Positions 58,463-64,000 of a stretch of DNA of 64,000 bases are shown here, piece after piece. The translations under genes were made by a program, and so were the position numbers. The notes beneath the pieces are model-generated. The model did no database searches. It had not been told where the DNA came from and saw only the letters and a program-made list of their open reading frames with translations. Source of the DNA: Limimaricola pyoseonensis (GTDB taxonomy: Bacteria; Pseudomonadota; Alphaproteobacteria; Rhodobacterales; Rhodobacteraceae); NCBI RefSeq assembly GCF_900102015.1, contig NZ_FNAT01000008.1, positions 105,774 through 169,773 on the forward strand. Reading direction: 5' to 3'. The number at the start of each line of letters is the position of its first letter. Within the stretch, counting starts at the first letter, position 1.

Positions 58463-58903
58463 ATGACGCCCGACGACGCCACCATCGCCGCCTGGGTCGC
58501 GCTCGCCACCACGAGCCGCGAGCTGCTGGAGCGCGCCGAGCGCGCCCTGAAATCCGAAGGCCACCCGCCGCTCGCGTGGTACGACGCGCTGCTCGCGGTC
58601 GAGAAGGCGGGCCCGGGCGGCATCCGCCCGGTGGCGCTGAAGGACCGGCTGCTCCTGCCCCAATACGGCACCTCGCGGCTGCTCGACCGGATGGTGCGGG
58701 CGGGGCTTCTGGAACGCCGCCCCTGCCCCGGCGACGCGCGCGGGCAGGTGATCGTGCCGACCGCGGCCGGCCGCGCGCAGCGCGCGGCGATGTGGCCGGC
58801 CTATGCCCGCTTTCTCGCCGCCGAGATCGGCGAGCGCCTCGATCCGGGCGAGGCCGCCGAGCTGGCGCGGCTGCTGGACAAGCTGCGCGGCGCGGCCGGC
58901 TAG
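58463..58903 (+). CDS. MarR-family transcriptional regulator
   Basis: A 146-residue winged-HTH protein. The DNA-binding part (about 40-100) contains LAWYDALLAVEKAGPGGIRP, VALKDRLLLPQYGTSRLLDRM and the wing RRPCPGDARGQVIVPT. GGAGG is 8 bases before ATG 58463. It is divergent from the DoxX gene; two GATGCA-NN-TGCATC palindromes lie between. Its ligand is unknown. Confidence 0.88.
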   Translation: MTPDDATIAAWVALATTSRELLERAERALKSEGHPPLAWYDALLAVEKAGPGGIRPVALKDRLLLPQYGTSRLLDRMVRAGLLERRPCPGDARGQVIVPTAAGRAQRAAMWPAYARFLAAEIGERLDPGEAAELARLLDKLRGAAG

Positions 58904-58950
58904 CCCGCCCGGCCCGCGGCCGGTGCCTCAGGCGGTCGCGCGGACGGGTC

Positions 58951-58968
58951 CACGACATGCACGTCGTG
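58951..58968. promoter_or_regulatory. Inverted repeat upstream of the polysaccharide lyase gene
   Basis: CACGAC (58951-58956) and GTCGTG (58963-58968) with a 6-base spacer, 43 bases before the lyase ATG. A regulator site is possible; it could also be a chance or mRNA hairpin. Confidence 0.4.
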
Positions 58969-59011
58969 GTGTATGATGCATTGCAGTTGTGCCCGTTGGA
59001 TGTGTTCGCCC

Positions 59012-59809
59012 ATGTACCCCTTTGCCCGATACCGCCTCGCCGCCCCCCTTCTCGCCCTGATCATGGGCCTCGCCTCCGCTGAACCGTCAGCCGCCGATCA
59101 ATCGCTCGCGCGGGGCTTCGGCCCGATGACGCTGCAGAGCGCCGGCAAGCCGTGGTCGCATCAGATCGTGCGGTTCCAGGACGGCACGCGTGGCGAACGC
59201 TTCGAGCTGCGCGCAGGCGATTGCGAGAGCCGCTACACTGACGACTGCCGCACCGACCGCGAGCGGGTCGAGTTCTCCGAGCGCTCGCCCGGCCAGCGCC
59301 AGAACAGCGAATGGTGGTATGGCTGGACCGTCTACCTGCCGCCCGACTTCCCGGCGACCGGCCGCGTCCTGACCAAGCTGGGGCAGTTCCACCAGCGCGG
59401 CGACAGCGGCCCCGAGCTGTTGTTCGACCTCCACGAGGACGCGCTGCAGATCACCATGCCCGACCCGGTGCGCTGGGACACGGACCCGATGAACCCGCTG
59501 CCGATGCACCGGGTCAAAGACATCTGGCCGCGCAGCCGCATGATCGGCCAGCTGACCGAGATCACGATGCAGGCGCGCTGGTCGCCCGATCCGTCCGGCT
59601 ACTACCGGATCTGGATCAACGGCCAGCTGGTCGACGCCTACCAGGGGCGGACGACCAACGACCCGCGCGGGGAGATCTACTTCAAGTACGGTCTCTACCG
59701 CAGCTTCGTGCAGCGGCTCGGCGGCGGCGCCACGCCGCCCACCCTCGTCGCCTATTACCGCGACGTGGTCCGTGCCGAGAGCCGCGCCGCGCTCGAGGCG
59801 ATGCGCTAG
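59012..59809 (+). CDS. Secreted polysaccharide lyase, heparin-lyase-I-like family
   Basis: A 265-residue protein with signal peptide (YRLAAPLLALIMGLASAEPS). The mature beta-jelly-roll has RVEFSERSPGQRQNSEWWYG, TVYLPPDFPATGRVLTKLGQFH, LTEITMQARWSPDPSGYYRI and the end EIYFKYGLYRS, the wording of the heparin-lyase-I-like (PF14099) family. It should cut uronate-containing polysaccharides by beta-elimination. The local EPS locus has UDP-glucuronate synthesis, so a self-polymer target is a fair inference. ATG 59012 is preferred over 58973 because the signal peptide begins there. Confidence 0.75.
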   Translation: MYPFARYRLAAPLLALIMGLASAEPSAADQSLARGFGPMTLQSAGKPWSHQIVRFQDGTRGERFELRAGDCESRYTDDCRTDRERVEFSERSPGQRQNSEWWYGWTVYLPPDFPATGRVLTKLGQFHQRGDSGPELLFDLHEDALQITMPDPVRWDTDPMNPLPMHRVKDIWPRSRMIGQLTEITMQARWSPDPSGYYRIWINGQLVDAYQGRTTNDPRGEIYFKYGLYRSFVQRLGGGATPPTLVAYYRDVVRAESRAALEAMR

Positions 59810-59811
59810 GC

Positions 59812-60240
59812 TCACCCTGCCCGGTTCAGCAGCAGGCAGGTCTCCGAGTTCAGCACGCCCGGGATCTCGCGGATGTCGCCCAGCACCCGGTCGAACTCCG
59901 ACAAAGAGGCCGCCTCGATCCGCGCCACGAGGTCCCACGCGCCGTTGGTCGAATGCAGCTCCGAGACCTGCCGCATCCGCCTGAGCCGCGCCGCGACGCC
60001 GCGCGCCTGCGGGCCCTGCAGCTCGATCAGCATCACCGCGCGCACGAGGTCGTCGGCGTCGGGCGTGCCCAGCTCCAGCGTGAAGCGGCGGATCGCGCCG
60101 GTGGCGCGCAGCCGTTCGATCCGCGCGCTCACCGTGGCGCGCGACAGCCCCAGCTCGGCCGCCAGCGCCGTCACCGGCATCCGCGCGTCCTGCCGCAGCA
60201 GCGCCACGAGGCGGCGGTCGGTCGGGTCGAGCTCGCTCAT
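59812..60240 (-). CDS. Lrp/AsnC-family transcriptional regulator
   Basis: A 142-residue protein. The HTH is LDPTDRRLVALLRQDARMPV, LAAELGLSRATVSARIERL. The C-terminal RAM domain has AVMLIELQGPQARGVAARLR and GAWDLVARIEAASLSEFDRV. It is divergent from an ornithine cyclodeaminase gene, so an amino acid such as ornithine, arginine or proline is the likely effector and that gene the likely target. It ends 3 bases from the polysaccharide-lyase stop. Confidence 0.9.
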   Translation of the reverse strand: MSELDPTDRRLVALLRQDARMPVTALAAELGLSRATVSARIERLRATGAIRRFTLELGTPDADDLVRAVMLIELQGPQARGVAARLRRMRQVSELHSTNGAWDLVARIEAASLSEFDRVLGDIREIPGVLNSETCLLLNRAG

Positions 60241-60375
60241 TTCGCAATCCGTCGGTTCACTTGGCAACCTGATAGGAAAACGGTGCGTTCTGCACAACAA
60301 GACCCCTCCCCCGCGCGCCGAAAATCGCCCAAGATCGGGCGAAACCGCCCCTTTCCGCCCCTTCAGGAGTGAGAC

Positions 60376-61431
60376 ATGACCGACGCCCCCGCCCCCTCCC
60401 AGCTCGCCATGGTGCCCTTCGTCTCCGTCGCGCAGATGATGGAGATGGTGAACGCGATCGGGCCGCGGAAGCTGATGGCCGAACTGGCGGCCTATATCGA
60501 GGACGACTTCCGCCGCTGGGAGAGCTTCGACAAGACGCCGCGCGTGGCCAGCCACTCCAAGGAGGGCGTGATCGAGCTGATGCCGACCTCGGACGGCGAG
60601 ACCTACGGCTTCAAATACGTCAACGGCCACCCCTCCAACCTCAAGCGCGGCTTCCAGACCGTCACCGCCTTCGGCGTGCTGGCCCGCGTCGACACCGGCT
60701 ACCCGATCCTCCTGTCGGAGATGACGGTTCTGACCGCTCTGCGCACCGCCGCCACCTCGGCCATGGTCGCCAGGCACCTCGCGCCGAAGAACGCCAAGAC
60801 CCTCGCGATGATCGGCGCCGGCGCGCAATGCGAGTTCCAGGCGCTGGCCTTCCAGGAGATGCTCGGGATCGAGAAGGTGCGGATCTACGACATCGACCCG
60901 CTCGCCACCAAGAAGGCGGTGTTCAACCTCTCCGACAGCGGGCTCGAGGTCACCGCCTGCGAGACCGGCGAGGAGGCGGTGGCGGGCGCCGAGATCATCA
61001 CCACCTGCACCGCCGACAAGCAGTACGCGACGATCCTGACCGACAACATGGTGGGCGCCGGCGTGCACATCAACGCGATCGGCGGCGACTGCCCGGGCAA
61101 GACCGAGCTGCACCGCGACATCCTGATGCGCTCGGACATCTTCGTCGAATACCCCGAGCAGACCCGGATCGAAGGCGAAATCCAGCAGCTCGACCCCGAC
61201 CACCAGGTCACCGAGATGTGGGAGGTGATCACCGGCAAGAAGCAGGGCCGCCGCTCGGCCGACCAGATCACGCTGTTCGACAGCGTCGGCTTCGCGATCG
61301 AGGATTTCTCGGCGCTGCGCTACGTGCGCGACCAGCTCGACCGCACCGGCGCCTACCAGATGCTCGACCTGCTGGCCGACCCCGACGACACCCGCGACCT
61401 CTTCGGCATGCTGCGCCGCGCCAAGGGCTGA
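60376..61431 (+). CDS. ocd: Ornithine cyclodeaminase
   Basis: A 351-residue enzyme of the Ocd/mu-crystallin family. The N-terminal FVSVAQMMEMVNAIG, FRRWESFDKTPRVASHSKEG and YGFKYVNGHPSN have the active-site Lys of the family, and AMIGAGAQCEFQALAFQ is the NAD-binding motif. The DCPGKTEL segment has the catalytic Asp. It converts ornithine to proline and ammonia. AGGAGTGAGAC lies before ATG 60376. The divergent Lrp gene probably regulates it. Confidence 0.92.
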   Translation: MTDAPAPSQLAMVPFVSVAQMMEMVNAIGPRKLMAELAAYIEDDFRRWESFDKTPRVASHSKEGVIELMPTSDGETYGFKYVNGHPSNLKRGFQTVTAFGVLARVDTGYPILLSEMTVLTALRTAATSAMVARHLAPKNAKTLAMIGAGAQCEFQALAFQEMLGIEKVRIYDIDPLATKKAVFNLSDSGLEVTACETGEEAVAGAEIITTCTADKQYATILTDNMVGAGVHINAIGGDCPGKTELHRDILMRSDIFVEYPEQTRIEGEIQQLDPDHQVTEMWEVITGKKQGRRSADQITLFDSVGFAIEDFSALRYVRDQLDRTGAYQMLDLLADPDDTRDLFGMLRRAKG

Positions 61432-61438
61432 GGCGGCC

Positions 61439-61876
61439 TCAGAGATCCGTGACGTCGCAGCCCGTGGCGTCGCGGATCAGCCCCGCGACGATCCGGCGGT
61501 GGCAGCCCGCGGCGCAGGCCTCGTAGCACAGCAGCGCCGCGGGGCGTTCGCTGGCGATCTGCGTGGCAAGCGCCAGCGCGTCCTGCGCCTCGGGCGTCGC
61601 CATGTGGGCGGCGAAGATCTCCTCCATCTCGTCGATGCGCCCCTTGCGCGCGGCCTCCCGGCCCGGCTTCGGCGTGCCGAGGCCGCGCAGGTGCTCGTAG
61701 CCGATCCCGGCCTCCTCGAGCGAGGCGCGCAGCATGGTCTTGGAGAACCCCGCCCGGCGCGAGGCCGCGACGGCGCGCACGTCGATCACCACCGCGACCC
61801 CGGCCGCGCGCAGCTTCGCGATCACCTCCGCCAGCGTCGCGCTCTCGTAGCCGATTGTGGCCAGCCTCATGCCCAT
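61439..61876 (-). CDS. DUF488 family protein
   Basis: A 145-residue protein with the N-terminal LATIGYESATLAEVIAKLR, VIDVRAVAASRRAGFSK and the C-terminal LLCYEACAAGCHRRIVAGLI, the three conserved blocks of DUF488. The Cys and His-Arg residues are thought to be functional but the reaction is unknown. It starts at 61876 (or the Met at 61870). It ends 7 bases after the convergent ornithine cyclodeaminase stop. Confidence 0.85.
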   Translation of the reverse strand: MGMRLATIGYESATLAEVIAKLRAAGVAVVIDVRAVAASRRAGFSKTMLRASLEEAGIGYEHLRGLGTPKPGREAARKGRIDEMEEIFAAHMATPEAQDALALATQIASERPAALLCYEACAAGCHRRIVAGLIRDATGCDVTDL

Positions 61877-61899
61877 GCCGTCCCCTCCGAAACGAAAGA

Positions 61900-61924
61900 T
61901 CCCGGCCCCAGCCTAAGGCCGGGA
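61900..61924 (-). terminator. Hairpin after the puuD-like gene
   Basis: 8-bp stem TCCCGGCC/GGCCGGGA (61900-61907 with 61917-61924), 9-base loop, then TCTTTCG on the minus strand, about 40 bases past the stop at 61965. A weak intrinsic terminator is possible. Confidence 0.5.
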
Positions 61925-61964
61925 CCGGGATCGAGGCGACCACAATCCGTCGCAAGTGGCGGGC

Positions 61965-63200
61965 TCAGGCCCCCTGCCCGGCCCGGTACCAGCGCACCAG
62001 CGCCCGGCGGTCCTCGTCGGAGATCTCGGTGAGGTTCGCCGGCGGCATGGCGTGGCTGACCCCGGCCTGCAGGTAGATCGCGCGGGCGTTCTGCGCGATG
62101 TCCTGCGGCGTCTCCAGCACCACGCCCTTGGGCGCCCAGCGGATGCCGTCCCACACCGGCTCGCGCGCGTGGCACATCGAGCAGCGGCCGACGACGATCC
62201 GCTCCGCCTCGTGGAAGCCCTCGGCCTCCGCGAAGCGCTGCTCGTAGGCGGTCATGGGGCGCGCCTCGGCCTCCTCGTAGGAGCCCCACATCGGCGCGGT
62301 CGAGAGCCATGCGAGGACGAGGAAGATGATCGCCGTCGCGCCCCAGGTCCAGTGCGGGCCGCGGCCGGTGGCGTGGCGGGTGTTGAAGTAGTGCCGGATC
62401 GTGACGCCCATCAGGAAGACCAGCGCCGCGATGATCCACGAATACTCGGTGGCGAAGGCCAGCGGGTAGTGGTTCGACAGCATCAGGAACACGACCGGCA
62501 GGGTCAGGTAGTTGTTGTGCGTCGAGCGCAGCTTGGCGATCTTGCCGTATTTCGGGTCCGGCTTGCGGCCCGCCTTCAGGTCCGCCACCACGATCCGCTG
62601 GTTCGGCATGATGATCAGGAAGACGTTGGCGGTCATGATCGTCGCGGTGAAGGCACCCAGATGCAGCAGCGCCGCACGGCCGGTGAAGACTTGGTCGTAG
62701 CCCCAGCTCATCGCGACGAGCAGCGCGAACAGCAGCAGCATCAAGAGCGTCGGCCGCTCGCCCAGACCCGACTTGCACAGGAAGTCGTAGACCAGCCAGC
62801 CGATGGTCAGCGAACCCGCCGAGATCAGGATGCCCTGCCAGACCGCGAGGTCGGCCTTGGACGGGTCGATGAGATACAGCTCAGCGCCCACCCAGTAGAC
62901 GATCATCAGAAGCGCCGCGCCCGAGAGCCAGGTCGCGTAGCTCTCCCACTTGAACCATGTCAGGTGCTCGGGCATCGCGTCGGGCGCCACGAGATACTTG
63001 CGGATGTGGTAGAAGCCGCCGCCATGCACCTGCCACTCCTCGCCATGCGCGCCGGGCGGCAGGTCGGGCGCCTTCCTCAGCCCGAGGTCGAGCGCCACGA
63101 AATAGAAGCTCGACCCGATCCAGGCGATGGCGGTGATGACGTGGAGCCAGCGCACGGCGAAGCCGGCCCAGTCCCACAGGATGGCGAAATCTTGCATCAT
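61965..63200 (-). CDS. puuD: Urate hydroxylase PuuD (membrane protein with cytochrome c domain)
   Basis: A 411-residue protein. It has eight or so membrane helices in the first 300 residues with FAVRWLHVITAIAWIGSSFY and TIRHYFNTRHATGRGPHWTW, then a C-terminal cytochrome c domain with CSMCHA (about residue 346) and the axial Met in HAMPPANLTE. This is the layout of PuuD, which oxidises urate to 5-hydroxyisourate with electrons to the respiratory chain. The start is 63200 or the next codon, ATG 63197, which has GGAG at a better distance. No other purine genes are within the window. Confidence 0.9.
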   Translation of the reverse strand: MMQDFAILWDWAGFAVRWLHVITAIAWIGSSFYFVALDLGLRKAPDLPPGAHGEEWQVHGGGFYHIRKYLVAPDAMPEHLTWFKWESYATWLSGAALLMIVYWVGAELYLIDPSKADLAVWQGILISAGSLTIGWLVYDFLCKSGLGERPTLLMLLLFALLVAMSWGYDQVFTGRAALLHLGAFTATIMTANVFLIIMPNQRIVVADLKAGRKPDPKYGKIAKLRSTHNNYLTLPVVFLMLSNHYPLAFATEYSWIIAALVFLMGVTIRHYFNTRHATGRGPHWTWGATAIIFLVLAWLSTAPMWGSYEEAEARPMTAYEQRFAEAEGFHEAERIVVGRCSMCHAREPVWDGIRWAPKGVVLETPQDIAQNARAIYLQAGVSHAMPPANLTEISDEDRRALVRWYRAGQGA

Positions 63201-63301
63201 GCTCCCTCGAAACTTGCGCCGGCCATCCTAGACGCGGGGCCGCGGCCGCGCCAAGCGAGGCCGGCGCGAGGCAGCATCAAGATTTTCCGAAGAATGGCGG
63301 C

Positions 63302-64000
63302 TCAGACGCGGTAGTGGTGGCGATACCACGCCACGAAATTCGCCACGCCCTCGGCCAGCGGCGTCTTCGGCAGCTTGCCGATCAGCGCCTCCTGCAGGCC
63401 CGTGTCGGCCCATGTCGCCGGCACGTCGCCGGGCTGGATCTCCATCAGGTTGCGGATCGCGGCGCGCCCCGTGGCCGCCTCGATCGCGGCGACGAAATCG
63501 CCCAGCACCTGCGGCGCGCCATGCCCGATGTTGACCACCCGCCACGGCGCCACCGGCGACAGGCTGTCGCCGGCGATCGCCGGGCCGCGCGCGCCGGGGC
63601 CCTCGGGCGGGCGGCCCGAGAGCCTGAGCAACCCCTCGACCAGGTCCTCGACATAGGTGAAGTCGCGCCGCATCCGGCCGTGGTTGTAGAGGTCGATCGG
63701 CTCGCCCGCGAGGATCGCGCGGGTGAACTTGAACAGCGCCATGTCCGGCTGCCCCCACGGCCCGTAGACCGTGAAGAAGCGGAACATGGTGGTCGGGATG
63801 CCGTAGAGATGCGCGTAGCTGTGCGCCATCGCCTCGTTCGCCTTCTTGGTCGCGGCGTAGAACGAGACGGGCCAGTTCGCGGCCATGTCCTCGCAGTAGG
63901 GCATTTCGGTCTCGGCGCCGTAGGCCGAGGAGGTCGAGGCCATCATCAGATGCGCGCAAGGCGTGGCGCGCAACGCCTCGATCAGGCGGAAGCTGCCGAT
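63302..64000 (-). CDS. UDP-glucuronate 4-epimerase-like SDR, 5' partial
   Basis: The frame is open to the right window edge, so the N-terminal half is missing. The visible 232 residues have the active-site ASTSSAYGAE, FYAATKKANE (Tyr-x-x-x-Lys), and RFFTVYGPWGQPDMALFKF, then RRDFTYVEDLVEG. This wording is that of the GalE/LspL/CapI group that makes UDP-galacturonate from UDP-glucuronate. It complements the Ugd enzyme at 22732. The final PKTPLAEGVANFVAWYRHHY is usual for the family. Confidence 0.88.
   Translation of the reverse strand: MGSFRLIEALRATPCAHLMMASTSSAYGAETEMPYCEDMAANWPVSFYAATKKANEAMAHSYAHLYGIPTTMFRFFTVYGPWGQPDMALFKFTRAILAGEPIDLYNHGRMRRDFTYVEDLVEGLLRLSGRPPEGPGARGPAIAGDSLSPVAPWRVVNIGHGAPQVLGDFVAAIEAATGRAAIRNLMEIQPGDVPATWADTGLQEALIGKLPKTPLAEGVANFVAWYRHHYRV

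Noticed and set aside
1..64000. tRNA, rRNA, insertion sequences, prophage genes, and a luxI-type synthase.
   Set aside because: No CCA-ended cloverleaf-like segment, transposase, integrase, phage structural or acyl-homoserine-lactone synthase sequence was recognised. A tRNA scan would settle the first.

Overview
The window is very GC-rich alphaproteobacterial chromosome, most likely from the Rhodobacteraceae (roseobacter and relatives). The evidence is ExoF/ExoA/ExoY/ExoK-type exopolysaccharide genes, a VPxPA-type C-terminal sorting signal, DUF1127 proteins, a PuuD-type urate hydroxylase, LuxR-type regulators without a nearby luxI, and an aceA locus with a divergent ScfR/RamB-type regulator. 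I support 66 protein-coding genes, two of them cut by the window ends. I see no rRNA, tRNA, insertion sequence, prophage or CRISPR array.

Positions 1-23900 are a large exopolysaccharide (EPS) locus in alternating strand blocks. It holds a co-polymerase/BY-kinase-like protein and an ExoF-like export protein, an ExoK-like GH16 hydrolase, a sulfotransferase, three GT2 enzymes including ExoA, and the priming transferase ExoY. It also has a five-gene run that continues with a HAD-UbiA fusion, GtrA, a DprE1-like oxidase and a DprE2-like reductase. By homology to the mycobacterial arabinan pathway, this run would make polyprenyl-phosphate-linked arabinofuranose. The minus-strand block adds a Wzx-like flippase, an acyltransferase, a membrane-anchored PQQ-dehydrogenase-like protein with a cytochrome c domain, an FAD oxidoreductase, GtrA and DPM1-GtrA proteins, a GT39-like transferase and UDP-glucose dehydrogenase. 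A UDP-glucuronate-4-epimerase-like gene at the right end (63302-64000) and a polysaccharide lyase (59012-59809) fit the same biology at a distance.

Positions 24116-26710 and 42609-45889 each hold a LuxR-type autoinducer-binding regulator, a member of an unrecognised family of about 128 residues, and a DUF1127 protein. The first set also has a stand-alone autoinducer-binding protein with no DNA-binding domain. Between them lie a DUF3108-like protein and a LysR regulator, an orphan ParS/MbcA-like protein, a TRIC-type channel, an AgcS symporter, a CaCA exchanger, a coiled-coil protein with an acidic tandem repeat, and a small glycan island (34543-40786). The island has a sulfotransferase, a sucrose-phosphate-synthase-like GT4-phosphatase fusion and three further glycosyltransferases.

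Positions 46080-64000 are mostly metabolic: tdh-kbl threonine catabolism, a hydroxypyruvate-isomerase-like enzyme, the aceA locus with a malate-synthase-A-like protein that seems to lack the catalytic base, an SMR pump with TetR, DoxX with MarR, ornithine cyclodeaminase with Lrp, DUF488 and PuuD. Clear palindromic operators lie upstream of the SMR and MarR genes, and perfect GC-rich hairpins sit between several convergent gene pairs.
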